Both the position numbers and the translations under genes were made by a program. From CAWANP01 sp963783445 (GTDB lineage: Bacteria > Chloroflexota > Anaerolineae > JAAYZQ01), in NCBI GenBank assembly GCA_963783445.1, contig CAWANP010000002.1, positions 496,001 through 560,000 on the forward strand: a stretch of DNA of 64,000 bases, in the 5' to 3' direction. Below the pieces are notes generated by a model that saw only the letters and a list, made by a program, of their open reading frames with translations, was not told the DNA's origin and did not search any database. This document shows positions 17,201 to 24,464 of the stretch, in pieces (positions within the stretch are counted from its first letter, which is position 1; each line of letters begins with the position of its first letter).

Positions 17201-18002
17201 CGCTCTTGGGCTGCCAGCCCGCGACCGGATCGTCGGTGTGCCCCTTCCAGCGCATCAGGATACCCACGCCGGGTGACCCGGAGGACCCGCGACTGTGGAC
17301 GGTGACCGGCACCGTGACCTCATAGTCGGTCCAGGTCAGGTCACCGACAGCTACCAGCCGGTCGTAGCCCCGTACCTTGGTGCGGATGCCATCCGGCGTC
17401 AGCTCCCACAACCCATCTACTACCTGCGCCACCTGCTGGATATCCCGGATTTCGCTCCAGTCGATGGCATAGCGCACCGGCCAGATGTTGTCTGGCTCGT
17501 ATTGCAGCGTCACAGTCTCCGTGGACCGGTTGCCCTCTTTATCCCGCGCGACGATCACAATTTCATTCACACCGGAGTTCAGTCGGTCCCTGTGGATTTC
17601 GATGTTGAAATCGCCCCTGGAGGCCAGCCGTCGGCCATCAGGACCGATGGAGAGGGATTGTTGCGCGCTGCCATTGAGCGAGTACTTGAGAGACTTGACC
17701 CCGTTGCCGTCCGAAACACGGCCCAGAATGCTGATCCGCCGCTGGGGGTCGCCCAGGTGGCCAAATACCTGGCTGGAGCCATACCAGACATCGATGAGTG
17801 GTGGTACACCTGCGGCAGAGGTCTGGCTGTCGCCCGGCGCGGGACCGTCGGCGACCGCCTCGAATTCCGAGGGCTCGGTCATCTCAAAAAGCAGACCTTC
17901 CTCGTTGTCTGCCAGCGTCACAGAAAGGCCGGGAGTGAGGAGCGCCAGTGTACCTAGAACGGCAAGGATCCAGGCGACGGGTTTGGGTTTCCGCTGCTTC
18001 AT
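14283..18002 (-). CDS. Large secreted repeat protein (InlB-type B repeats plus duplicated LamG-like modules)
   Basis: 1239 residues with a clear signal peptide (basic KQRKPK, hydrophobic core AWILAVLGTLALLTPGLS, cleavage near 31). Residues about 60-170 form a beta-rich module ending in an EGNRSTETV strand. Residues 170-390 form a first LamG-like jelly-roll segment. Then come InlB/Listeria-Bacteroides-type repeats, each with a GW-x-F-x-x-W-SG core, for example GWVFEDWSG, GYALGRWSG, GWRFEKWSD, GWRFAGWSG, GWRFDHWNG and GWVFAGWIG. Two nearly identical 200-residue modules (545-745 and 1045-1239) flank four of these repeats. No sorting signal or membrane anchor is seen at the C-terminus (KYWDDLVVEPY). 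A surface or exported adhesion or carbohydrate-binding role is inference. Confidence 0.8.
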   Translation of the reverse strand: MKQRKPKPVAWILAVLGTLALLTPGLSVTLADNEEGLLFEMTEPSEFEAVADGPAPGDSQTSAAGVPPLIDVWYGSSQVFGHLGDPQRRISILGRVSDGNGVKSLKYSLNGSAQQSLSIGPDGRRLASRGDFNIEIHRDRLNSGVNEIVIVARDKEGNRSTETVTLQYEPDNIWPVRYAIDWSEIRDIQQVAQVVDGLWELTPDGIRTKVRGYDRLVAVGDLTWTDYEVTVPVTVHSRGSSGSPGVGILMRWKGHTDDPVAGWQPKSGWYPLGALGWYRWFDSGAKNLRIDGNKKRLIDSTNSQKLKLNVPYVLKMRVETKPGKGGFYRLKMWRANEPEPSGWDLKGQEALNDPQTGSFLLLAHQADVTFGDVQVRPVGGIYTLAIDTMGQGTVDREANTAAYAEGEMVRLSPLPAAGWVFEDWSGADSEDLTDNGDGTWSLEMVKDRSLTANFGPGCYTLSVSVEPGSSGSVESSLPPNCGGGGYAGGTKLQFVARPEPGYALGRWSGNLSGRGSPTALEITGDTSVTATFVQSVVSYEESFEGYEGGANPDGWYDTKADNSMVQDDGLFQVYDLGENQAFGTKSKQSNIHAHYVGTGSEEWSDFRYMGRMMITSQDSGVGVTFYSKYADEDVYYRLRRHDSTAFHLASHPHNSVALDGDTDTGVKPRPDIWYWFLVEIGDTGTQTEIRAKVWPEGTPEPEDWQVNAWHSGGGRLTNGRIGVWSYSSGSKYWDDLLAYPVTRTKYWDLEVTELGRGAVSVAPDQARYADGQEVILTATGEPGWRFEKWSDDLSGSENPGAVIMDGDKVVEAVFVEEAYTLRVEVTGDGAIAISPEKETYGHGEEVELSAVADAGWRFAGWSGDAAGSESTLSITMDGDKKVTALFSEGQYALLIDTEGEGSVSKEPDKAAYRLDEKVTLAAEGRTGWRFDHWNGDLLGSSNPTTIGMDGDKAVVAVFAMEEYALAPSVIGGGQVAVMPQKATYHLGDMVQVEAIADAGWVFAGWIGALSGLLNPAAIEISGDTTVTATFEEVPWLYAEDFQGYATGADPAGWYDTRAGNSMRQDNRLFKVYDLPGDKVFGTQSTEKNIHSHYVGVGSKEWSDLRFRGRMMMTSAAGGLGVTAYSQYADRDVYYRLRRYGDTSFHLAPHPNSTVRLEGDTQTNVKPKPNLWYWFVLEVVDTGARTEIRAKVWPDGTDEPADWQVNAWHKDSGRLLNGRIGLWSYSSGSKYWDDLVVEPY
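14286..14899 (-). repeat. Intragenic module copy A (C-terminal) of the secreted protein
   Basis: Encodes the last ~200 residues. It matches the module at 15783-16391 over its full length at protein level (shared blocks DVYYRLRR, TEIRAKVWP, DWQVNAWH, WSYSSGSKYWDDL) and over long stretches of DNA. Recent internal duplication. Confidence 0.8.
15783..16391 (-). repeat. Intragenic module copy B (central) of the secreted protein
   Basis: Partner of the copy at 14286-14899, with the same order of conserved blocks. Four InlB-type repeats lie between the two copies. Confidence 0.8.
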
Positions 18003-18046
18003 TGAATTGACCTCAAAACGAGTGAGATACGTTGATTCCGAAAGCT

Positions 18047-18075
18047 ATTGTACCATGATTGCCGGGAGAAGGCAA
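18047..18075 (-). promoter_or_regulatory. Promoter for the secreted-protein gene
   Basis: On the minus strand TTGCCT (18075-18070), 17 bases, TACAAT (18052-18047), preceded by TGG. It is the same hexamer pair as the GNAT promoter at 4649-4677. Confidence 0.6.
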
Positions 18076-18108
18076 GGGTGGTGGGGTCATGCAGGGGGAA
18101 AGCCGAAT

Positions 18109-18145
18109 GGGCCGCCAGCCCCTGCGATTACCGGGCTGGCGGCCC
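18109..18145 (-). terminator. Long GC hairpin downstream of carD, probable terminator
   Basis: GGGCCGCCAGCCC (18109-18121) pairs perfectly over 13 bp with GGGCTGGCGGCCC (18133-18145), loop of 11. There is no strong T tract on either side. Its place, 88 bases after the carD stop and before the next promoter, favours a terminator. Confidence 0.55.
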
Positions 18146-18232
18146 ATCTTACAAAAGAAGATTTGGTTCTGACTAGGTTCTACGATTCGCCCTGTCCTGC
18201 TTGTCTGGAACTCCCATATCCTGTTGCGGCTC

Positions 18233-18736
18233 CTACTCCAGAATCTCGGCCACGGCAGCCGTCATCGTAGCTGCGATCAGCTCGCTCGCATCAGAGATGT
18301 CGTCGCCGGATACCAGGGCCATCTCGGCCGCCAGCATTCCCTGTCCTTGTTTGAGGAGATCTGTGTCCCTTTTTGTGAGGTGGGCCCGGTCCCGGTGCCA
18401 GGTCAGATCGCGCACCACTTTGGCTACCTGCATCACCTTGCCCGTGCTCAGTTTCTCTCCTACTTGTTCCTGGCGCTCCTTAAAGTCGTCGGGCAAGCGG
18501 CGGGGTTTGCTGCGCAGCATGCTCAGTACCTGCGGGAGGCTGGATGGAGGCATGGCAGGTCTCAGGCCCAGCTCGTCGACTCTGTGAACGGGGATCTGAA
18601 GGATCAATGCCTGATCCGGTATGTCAATTACATAGTAGCGTTTGGTCCCGTCCAGGAGTTCTTTGCGCTCGATGCTCGCCACCCGCCCCGGTCCATGGTG
18701 CGGATGTACTACCCTATCACCTACCGAGTACTTCAT
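18233..18736 (-). CDS. carD: CarD/CdnL-family RNA polymerase-binding regulator
   Basis: 167 residues. The N-terminal Tudor-like RNA polymerase interaction domain has FSVGDRVVHP-type start (YSVGDRVVHPHHGPGRV) and YYVIDIP; the helical C-terminal DNA-contacting domain follows from about residue 65 (RSKPRRLPDDFKERQEQ). CarD proteins bind the polymerase beta subunit and stabilise open complexes at housekeeping promoters. Length is typical. It follows rpsU by 66 bases on the same strand, so growth-linked coexpression is likely. Confidence 0.92.
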   Translation of the reverse strand: MKYSVGDRVVHPHHGPGRVASIERKELLDGTKRYYVIDIPDQALILQIPVHRVDELGLRPAMPPSSLPQVLSMLRSKPRRLPDDFKERQEQVGEKLSTGKVMQVAKVVRDLTWHRDRAHLTKRDTDLLKQGQGMLAAEMALVSGDDISDASELIAATMTAAVAEILE

Positions 18737-18802
18737 GGCTTTCCCTCCTCAGGGCTCGGTCCAATATGCTCAACGTTCCGATCCCATGCCCGCGTTCCGG
18801 TC

Positions 18803-19018
18803 TTACTGGTATCTATTCAGGCGGCTCTCCAGCTTTCCTTTGCGGTTTCGCTCTCGCCGTTTCGCTTTGCGCAGGGCGATACGTTTCCTTTCACTGGTCG
18901 ACATAAAGAAACGCTTCTTCCTCACGTCGCTCATCACCCGCTCATTCTGGATCTTTTTTCCGAAACGTCTAAGCAATTGTTCCTGCGACTCGTTCGTCCT
19001 TAATTCGACTGTTGCCAA
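18803..19018 (-). CDS. rpsU: 30S ribosomal protein S21
   Basis: 71 residues, very basic, with the S21 core (ESQEQLLRRFGKKIQNERVMSD and KKRFFMSTSERKRIALRKA). The start codon is TTG at 19018: GGAGG sits eight bases upstream, and no ATG or GTG gives the conserved N-terminus ATVELR. S21 joins the 30S subunit near the anti-Shine-Dalgarno region. carD is next downstream. Confidence 0.93.
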   Translation of the reverse strand: MATVELRTNESQEQLLRRFGKKIQNERVMSDVRKKRFFMSTSERKRIALRKAKRRERNRKGKLESRLNRYQ

Positions 19019-19104
19019 TTCAATATCCTCCAGTTATGAATGTACTGCTCAGCCCACTCTCCGAGATGCAAAAGACCGGGTCTCCGAATACCGATTCTAC
19101 CAAC

Positions 19105-20118
19105 CTACAGCGACCGAAAGCTCACCAACTCCTGCTGCTGCTCATCCCACAAGTTCATGCGCAACGAGTCCAGGCTTTTCCCAATGGTGAGTGGCTGGAC
19201 TGCCCGCATGGCCGGGATCCCGTCGTAGCACGGTTGCAGATGATAGTTGGGAATGCGCGGTCGAAGGTGGTGGATGTGGTGCAGACCGATGTTTCCTGTG
19301 AACCACTGCAGCACCCTGGGCAGTTTGTAGTAGGAGCTGCCCTCCAACGCTGCCTTGGTGGCGTCCCATTTGCCGTTGCGGGCCCAATACACGCCTTCGT
19401 ATTGGTGCTGCACGTAGAAGAGCCAAATGCCCAGGGCTCCCCCGATAAGTATGATGGGCAGTTGGATCAAGGCGTAGGTACCCAAGCCGATGGTCAGGCT
19501 GGCCAGCACGATGATGGCCAGAATCGCCAGGTCAGTGATCAGCACGCTATTGCGCTCTCGCGGCTTGGCTCCCTTTTGGGGAAAACGTTGGGCAATAGAA
19601 AAGATGGCCGCTGGCCCCACGCCAAACAGGATCACGGGATTGCGGTACACGCGATAGGCGATCTGGGTTCGCCGTGGAGCTGCCTGGTACTCTTCGACCG
19701 TCATCGTCCACACGTCACCGACCCCGCGCCGGTCCAGGTTGCCGGCTGTGGCATGGTGCAGGGCGTGGGCCCGGCGCCAACTATGATATGGCGTGAAGGT
19801 CAGGACGCCAGTGACATAGCCCAACGCCGTGTTGGCCTTTGGCGAGGCGAAAAAGGAACCATGGCCGGCGTCGTGGAAAAAGATAAAGATGCGGGCCAGC
19901 AACGTAGAAGCCACGACGGCCAGGGCCAGGGTGACCCAGTAGGGTGCCCCGGATTCGGCGGTGTAGATCATGAGAACCCACAGGCCGACGTAGGGCACAA
20001 AGGTGTTCACCAGTTGCCAGACTGCCTTGCGGCGGTTAGGCTGCGCGAACCGGGCAATATCCTGATACCAGGCTGGCTTGGGCTCCTGTGGCTTGGTAGC
20101 ATTTGAGTCCTCGGTCAC
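19105..20118 (-). CDS. Membrane fatty acid desaturase
   Basis: 337 residues from GTG 20118, chosen because AGGAGG lies six bases upstream; the in-frame ATG further up has no such site. Three di-iron histidine boxes are present: HDAGH, HALHH preceded by WRRA, and HHIHH. Four or five hydrophobic helices surround them (for example VPYVGLWVLMIYTA and LITDLAILAIIVLASLTIG). This is the pattern of acyl-lipid omega-6/delta-12-type desaturases (DesA group), which introduce double bases... that is, double bonds, into membrane acyl chains using reduced ferredoxin or cytochrome. Regiochemistry is not decidable. A perfect palindrome lies about 93 bases upstream. Confidence 0.88.
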   Translation of the reverse strand: MTEDSNATKPQEPKPAWYQDIARFAQPNRRKAVWQLVNTFVPYVGLWVLMIYTAESGAPYWVTLALAVVASTLLARIFIFFHDAGHGSFFASPKANTALGYVTGVLTFTPYHSWRRAHALHHATAGNLDRRGVGDVWTMTVEEYQAAPRRTQIAYRVYRNPVILFGVGPAAIFSIAQRFPQKGAKPRERNSVLITDLAILAIIVLASLTIGLGTYALIQLPIILIGGALGIWLFYVQHQYEGVYWARNGKWDATKAALEGSSYYKLPRVLQWFTGNIGLHHIHHLRPRIPNYHLQPCYDGIPAMRAVQPLTIGKSLDSLRMNLWDEQQQELVSFRSL

Positions 20119-20210
20119 GACGTACCTCCTAGGAATGGCGCCCAATTCTGACGATTGGGGGTGGCTGGTAGTTTTCCAGATTCGACTCGCGTAGCAGGAC
20201 ATCGCATGAT

Positions 20211-20227
20211 ACTGTGCTGAGCACAGT
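20211..20227 (-). promoter_or_regulatory. Perfect palindrome upstream of the desaturase gene, candidate operator
   Basis: ACTGTGCT (20211-20218), one base, AGCACAGT (20220-20227). On the minus strand it abuts TATCAT (20211-20206), which could serve as a -10, while no good -35 is visible; a regulator binding here would be at the promoter. Confidence 0.4.
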
Positions 20228-20262
20228 CCGGGGGTACTAGGCGCGCACCCCATGGCTCCTGC

Positions 20263-21132
20263 CTATGGCACATCGGAGAAGGTTGCCAGAGGTGCATAGG
20301 CCACTCCCACCATGCTCGGACCCGTATGGGCGCCCAGTACGAGAGACATCGAACCAGGTGGCAGCCAAGTACAATCATAACTCTGTTCTACAAGATCGTG
20401 GAGCATCTCAGCACCTTCGGGGTTCTGGGCGTGAAGTACCTGGACGCGCATGGCGCTGCCTGGCGAGTGCTGCTTGAGCATGTGCTGGACCAGGCCCTTG
20501 AGGGCAGCCTTAAAAGATCGCACTTGGCCAAGCTGTACGTAGGTTCCATTCACCTTCTCAACCCCGATCAAGGGTTTGAGGTTGAGAACCGAAGCGATCA
20601 ATCCTTTCATGTGGCTGATACGCCCGCCATGGATCAGGTACTTGAGTTCCTTCAGTGTATAGGCACTATCGCTGGCCGCGCTGATGCGCTCCATCAGTGC
20701 CAGAATCTGCTCCAAGCTCCAACTGGACTTTGCGCCCCGAGCAGCCGCTTCTACCTGCCAGCCGGACGCGGCGGACAAGGTCTTGGTATCGACGAGGGTG
20801 ACGGTCGCGTCCGGCGCCAGTTGCGCTCCCGCCTGTGCCGAGTTGAACGTGCCGCTCAGTCCAGAAGTCATGTGGATGGACAGGATATCCGGGTCTGTGG
20901 CTGCCAGGCGCTGGTAGGTCTCGGCGAAATCCCCTGCCGATGGTTGTGACGTGATGGGCAGGCTATCGGTCGCTGCCAGCAAACTGTAGAACTCGTCCGG
21001 TTGGATATCTACGCCTTCACGATACGATTTGCCATCCAGAGTAACCACAAGGGGCACGGTGTGGATGCCCAGTTCAGACTTTGTCTCTTGGGGTAAAATC
21101 AGGTCGACGCCACTGTCGGTCACGATCTGCAT
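20263..21132 (-). CDS. DegV-family fatty-acid-binding protein
   Basis: 289 residues from ATG 21132 (GGAG seven bases upstream). The start IVTDSGVDL is the DegV signature, and the acyl-contacting serine motif is HMTSGLSGTFNSAQAGA. The C-terminal domain contains ELKYLIHGGRISHMKG and LNLKPLIGVEKVNG, both typical. DegV (FakB-like) proteins present fatty acids to a kinase in Firmicutes; no FakA is nearby, so the role here is only family-level. It follows RNase J by 75 bases and may share its transcript. The desaturase downstream makes a lipid link plausible. Confidence 0.9.
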   Translation of the reverse strand: MQIVTDSGVDLILPQETKSELGIHTVPLVVTLDGKSYREGVDIQPDEFYSLLAATDSLPITSQPSAGDFAETYQRLAATDPDILSIHMTSGLSGTFNSAQAGAQLAPDATVTLVDTKTLSAASGWQVEAAARGAKSSWSLEQILALMERISAASDSAYTLKELKYLIHGGRISHMKGLIASVLNLKPLIGVEKVNGTYVQLGQVRSFKAALKGLVQHMLKQHSPGSAMRVQVLHAQNPEGAEMLHDLVEQSYDCTWLPPGSMSLVLGAHTGPSMVGVAYAPLATFSDVP

Positions 21133-21207
21133 GATTCCGCTCCATGCCGAGCCCGCCAAGGGCTCGATGCTCATGTTTCAAGATGGTGTGCGATAGGTTG
21201 TGTGTGG

Positions 21208-22863
21208 TCACACTTCTGTCAGCGCCACCGTCACCACCGGTTTCCGCCTGGTCTCCCGGTAGAAGAGGCTGGACAGAGCTCGCTCGACCCTTGCCTCCAC
21301 TTTTGCTAGTGTGGTTCCCCGCTTGCCTGAGGCGGCCGTGGAGACGACTTTTCCGGCTTGGGATAGTAGATCCTGCGCATCTGGGGTGTAGACAAAGCCA
21401 CTGGTGATGATACGCGGCTGCCCCACCGTCTTTCCTGCTTGTCGATCGTAGCGGGCGACGGCCGTCACAAATCCCCCCTGGGCCAATTCATCCCGCTGGC
21501 GCATCACCGTCGGCCCTACCTCACCTACCCGCGAACCGTCCACAAAAACATAGTCGCCAGGAATCCGATCTTCGATCTTCATCGTCTGTCCATCAAAGGT
21601 CAATGGGTAGCCGTTCTCGACGACGGCAATGTCCATCTTGGCGATACCCAGCTCATGAGCCAATTTGGCATGTGCGACCAGATGGCGAAGCTCACCGTGG
21701 ACGGGTACAAAAAAACGAGGGCGCAGCGTCTCGATCAGCTGCTTCAGATCTTCCCGGCTGCCGTGGCCCGAGACATGCGCCTGGGCCTGGGGTCCGTAAA
21801 TCACGTCGGCACCTGCCTGAAACAGACGGTTGATGACGGCGTAGGTTGTCTCCTCGTTGCCGGGGATGGTGTGCGAAGAGAGCAAAACCGTATCGCCTTC
21901 CTGGATGCTCAGGGAGCGGTGGCTATCGGTGGCCAGCCGGTTCAGGACCGCCAGGGGTTCTCCCTGGGAGCCTGTGGCCATGATCACTACCTGCTCGGGC
22001 GGCTGCTTGTCGATTGCATCCAGGCCGATGAGCATGTCGGGTGGGATTCGGAGATAGCCCAACTCGCGGGCCATCTGGGTATTCTCTATCATGCTCCGGC
22101 CGGCGATGGCGATCTTGCGCCCCTGTTGCTGCGCTACGTTTACCACCTGCTGGACGCGCGAGATCAGCGATGAGAAGGTGGCAATGATCACCCTGCCTGT
22201 CGCTTCCTGCATGATCTGACCCAATGCATCATCCAGCGCCGCCTCGGAAGGTGTGGCCCCCGGCTGGTCGGCGTTGGTGCTGTCTGAAAGCAGCGCCAGT
22301 ACGCCGCGGTCGCTGAACTCGGCCAGCTTGGCGGCATCGGTGGGCCAGCCATCTACCGGGGTGGGATCGAATTTGAAATCGCCACTGTGTACAATCAAGC
22401 CCGCCGGTGTCGTGATGCCCAGCCCTACAGAATCGGGAATGGAATGGCAGACGTGATAGGGCTCGATGGAAAAGGGGCCGATGTTGACAATGTCGCCAGC
22501 AGCGTAGGTATGGAGCTTGGTCCGCTCCAGTACCCGCTCTCGCCGGAGCTTGATCTCGATCAAGCCGCGGGTCAGGCGGGTGGCGTATACCGGCACGTCG
22601 AATTCCTGCAAGAAATGGGGTAGGGCGCCGATGTGATCCAGGTGCCCGTGAGTGATGAGGACAGCGCGCAGGCGGTCCTTTCTTTCGCGAAGGTATTCCC
22701 AGTCGGGAATGATATAATCAACCCCCAACATATTTGCTTCCGGGAACATCATACCCGCGTCGACTAAGATGATGTTGCGGCCATACTCGATACTTACCAT
22801 GTTCTTGCCCACTTCTCCCAGGCCGCCGAGGGGCAAAACGCGCACTTCTTTGCTCAGTTTCAT
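21208..22863 (-). CDS. rnj: Ribonuclease J
   Basis: 551 residues. Metallo-beta-lactamase fold with the zinc motif THGHLDHIGALPHF (His72, His74, Asp76, His77) and beta-CASP insertion (SDSTNADQPG, then VIIATFSSLISRVQQV). The metal and 5'-end pocket is HVSGHGSREDLKQ, and PVHGELRHL lies near residue 390. The family carries out 5'-to-3' exonuclease and endonuclease decay and maturation of RNA. The start ATG 22863 has AGGAGA directly upstream. The gene follows the cold-shock/RRM pair across a hairpin terminator, grouping RNA metabolism functions. Confidence 0.95.
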   Translation of the reverse strand: MKLSKEVRVLPLGGLGEVGKNMVSIEYGRNIILVDAGMMFPEANMLGVDYIIPDWEYLRERKDRLRAVLITHGHLDHIGALPHFLQEFDVPVYATRLTRGLIEIKLRRERVLERTKLHTYAAGDIVNIGPFSIEPYHVCHSIPDSVGLGITTPAGLIVHSGDFKFDPTPVDGWPTDAAKLAEFSDRGVLALLSDSTNADQPGATPSEAALDDALGQIMQEATGRVIIATFSSLISRVQQVVNVAQQQGRKIAIAGRSMIENTQMARELGYLRIPPDMLIGLDAIDKQPPEQVVIMATGSQGEPLAVLNRLATDSHRSLSIQEGDTVLLSSHTIPGNEETTYAVINRLFQAGADVIYGPQAQAHVSGHGSREDLKQLIETLRPRFFVPVHGELRHLVAHAKLAHELGIAKMDIAVVENGYPLTFDGQTMKIEDRIPGDYVFVDGSRVGEVGPTVMRQRDELAQGGFVTAVARYDRQAGKTVGQPRIITSGFVYTPDAQDLLSQAGKVVSTAASGKRGTTLAKVEARVERALSSLFYRETRRKPVVTVALTEV

Positions 22864-22889
22864 TCTCCTAAATCGTTGATTCTGTTTTC

Positions 22890-22908
22890 CTGTGAACCAG
22901 GTTCACAG
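22890..22908 (-). promoter_or_regulatory. Palindrome upstream of RNase J, candidate operator or leader hairpin
   Basis: CTGTGAAC, three bases CAG, GTTCACAG: an 8-bp perfect inverted repeat between the terminator at 22912-22942 and the start codon at 22863. It would lie in the leader of any transcript reading through. Confidence 0.4.
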
Positions 22909-22911
22909 AGA

Positions 22912-22942
22912 AGCGCGGACCGGATGGAAGCCGGTCCGCGCT
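22912..22942 (-). terminator. Hairpin terminator after the RRM gene
   Basis: AGCGCGGACCGG (22912-22923) pairs perfectly with CCGGTCCGCGCT (22931-22942). No long T tract follows on the minus strand, so it may attenuate rather than fully stop transcription into RNase J. Confidence 0.55.
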
Positions 22943-23025
22943 CCAGCGTGCTAGATCGTGAATTTCCCGCCAACCATTGCTAGCGCTCCATCTTTGTTGT
23001 GGATCAATGCGAGCAGTTGCCATTC

Positions 23026-23313
23026 CTACCAACGAGGGCGACCCCGGTCACTCTGTCCCTGGTCACGCTTTGGCTTGGCGTTGTCCACCTTGAGTTCCCT
23101 GCCGTCAACCTGCTTGCCGTTCACGCCAGTCTTGGCTTCCTGGGCGGCTTCCTCAGTTGTCATTTCGACAAAGGCAAAGCCCCTGGACCGGCCTGAATAG
23201 CGATCTGTGACCAGATTGACCGTTTCGATCTCGCCATATTCGGCGAACAGCGTCCTCAATGTGTCCTCGGTTGTGTCGTAGCTCAGATTGCCTACGTACA
23301 GATTCTTGGCCAT
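23026..23313 (-). CDS. Single-RRM RNA-binding protein
   Basis: 95 residues with one RRM: RNP2 is LYVGNL and RNP1 is RGFAFVEM, followed by a basic, glycine- and arginine-containing tail (PKRDQGQSDRGRPRW). Bacterial single-RRM proteins of this type are cold- or stress-induced RNA chaperones in cyanobacteria and Chloroflexi. Its start is seven bases after the stop of the cold-shock protein gene, so both are expressed from one promoter. Confidence 0.92.
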   Translation of the reverse strand: MAKNLYVGNLSYDTTEDTLRTLFAEYGEIETVNLVTDRYSGRSRGFAFVEMTTEEAAQEAKTGVNGKQVDGRELKVDNAKPKRDQGQSDRGRPRW

Positions 23314-23320
23314 GATATGC

Positions 23321-23536
23321 TTACCAGCCTACCACGGTCACGTTGGTCGCCTGCAGTCCCTTTTGGCCCTGCTCGACGTTGAACTCGACGGTTTGACCTT
23401 CCTCCAAGTTCCGGAACCCCTCACCCTGGATGGCCGAAAAGTGGACGAAGACATCCTCGCTTCCCTCTCGGGCTATGAATCCAAAGCCCTTGCTGCCGTT
23501 GAACCACTTGACAGTTCCAGTTTCTCTCTCAGACAT
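23321..23536 (-). CDS. Cold-shock domain protein (CspA family)
   Basis: 71 residues forming one cold-shock OB fold. RNP1 is KGFGFIARE and RNP2 is VFVHFSAI; the usual TGTVKWFN start and VEFNVEQGQKGLQATNV end are present. Such proteins melt RNA secondary structure and can act as transcription antiterminators. The leader is about 125 bases and carries a terminator-like hairpin (23591-23621). The RRM gene follows immediately. Confidence 0.95.
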   Translation of the reverse strand: MSERETGTVKWFNGSKGFGFIAREGSEDVFVHFSAIQGEGFRNLEEGQTVEFNVEQGQKGLQATNVTVVGW

Positions 23537-23590
23537 GTAATACCTTTCGTAGATGTTGTTAGGAGGAAGGTACTGCCGATCATCGCATAG

Positions 23591-23621
23591 AAAAAAGGCC
23601 CAGACTCGTAAAAGCCTGGGC
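23591..23621 (-). terminator. Terminator-like hairpin in the cold-shock gene leader (attenuator candidate)
   Basis: On the minus strand GCCCAGGC (23621-23614), 8-base loop, GTCTGGGC (23605-23598, one G-U pair), a C, then six T. It lies between the promoter at 23670-23698 and the start codon at 23536. If it only ended the upstream phosphoesterase transcript it would not need to be downstream of the csp promoter. Confidence 0.65.
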
Positions 23622-23669
23622 GCTCATCATCTTTGATCAAACCAGATTCTTACTTCATCCTACACCCAT

Positions 23670-23698
23670 ATGATACCATATCTGCTCGATTCTGTCAA
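23670..23698 (-). promoter_or_regulatory. Promoter for the cold-shock/RRM operon
   Basis: TTGACA (23698-23693), 17 bases, TATCAT (23675-23670), with TGG before the -10. Predicted start near 23663 gives a leader of about 127 bases. Confidence 0.7.
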
Positions 23699-23717
23699 AC
23701 TGTAGTGGGGCCGTGGC

Positions 23718-24458
23718 TTATGCCGCCTTGCCCTGCACCGCATTCAGGTCGAGCCCCTGCCGGAACATCTCGGCGAATTCTTCGGGAAGGCGGTTCTCGC
23801 GGATGGCAGCTACCATCTGTTCCACGTCATAGTCCACCCGGTGGTGCTGTACCTGGACCTCATTCGGCCCAATTTGCAGGAGGGAGTAGTGGGCGCGAGG
23901 GTCGCCGTCGACTGGCAACCCGACGCTGCCCGGATTAATGAACCATACACCATCCACCTGGCGGGCAAAGGGCTTGTGGGTGCGGCCACAAACGATGAGG
24001 TTGGCCCCGACCTTGCGAGCCAGGCCTACGAGAGCCTCTGGCGGCTCGTTGGGTCCAATGTTCTTTCCACCATGACCGGGGCAGCCGTGGGTCAGCAACA
24101 CCCGTTGGCCTTTGACCGTCATGCGCATCTCCCGGGACAGGAACCGGAGGTACTTGCGGCTCTTCTTGGAGAGTTGCCCGTAGGTCCACTCGAGGGTCAG
24201 ATACTCCTCCAAACTTTTCTTTCTGCGCCAGCGTTCCTTGCGCTTCTTGAATCGTAGGACCTGGTCGTCAAAGCCTCCAATCGTGTTGAGTATATCATCG
24301 CCCTGAAGTTGCTGGACCACCTCCTCGGGGAAGGCGCCGTAGCCCACAAGGTCGCCCGAGTTCCAGATCGCTTTTGCCTTTTGCTCACGCGCATGGGCCA
24401 GTACCGCATCGAGCGCCGGCAGGTTGGCGTGTACATCTCCGATCAAGGCGATCTTCAT
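23718..24458 (-). CDS. Calcineurin-like metallophosphoesterase (YfcE-type)
   Basis: 246 residues. Two-metal phosphoesterase motifs in order: GDVHANLPAL (Asp, His), SGDLVGYG (Asp), THGCPGHGGKN (His region) and CGRTHKPF (GxTH). The N-terminus MKIALIGDVHAN is canonical. A lysine- and arginine-rich helix (RFKKRKERWRRKKSLEE) between the second and third motifs is unusual. The physiological substrate is unknown. The start is six bases after the ppk1 stop, so it is the second gene of a polyphosphate kinase operon; a phosphate-related role is inference. Confidence 0.85.
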   Translation of the reverse strand: MKIALIGDVHANLPALDAVLAHAREQKAKAIWNSGDLVGYGAFPEEVVQQLQGDDILNTIGGFDDQVLRFKKRKERWRRKKSLEEYLTLEWTYGQLSKKSRKYLRFLSREMRMTVKGQRVLLTHGCPGHGGKNIGPNEPPEALVGLARKVGANLIVCGRTHKPFARQVDGVWFINPGSVGLPVDGDPRAHYSLLQIGPNEVQVQHHRVDYDVEQMVAAIRENRLPEEFAEMFRQGLDLNAVQGKAA

Positions 24459-24464
24459 GACACC

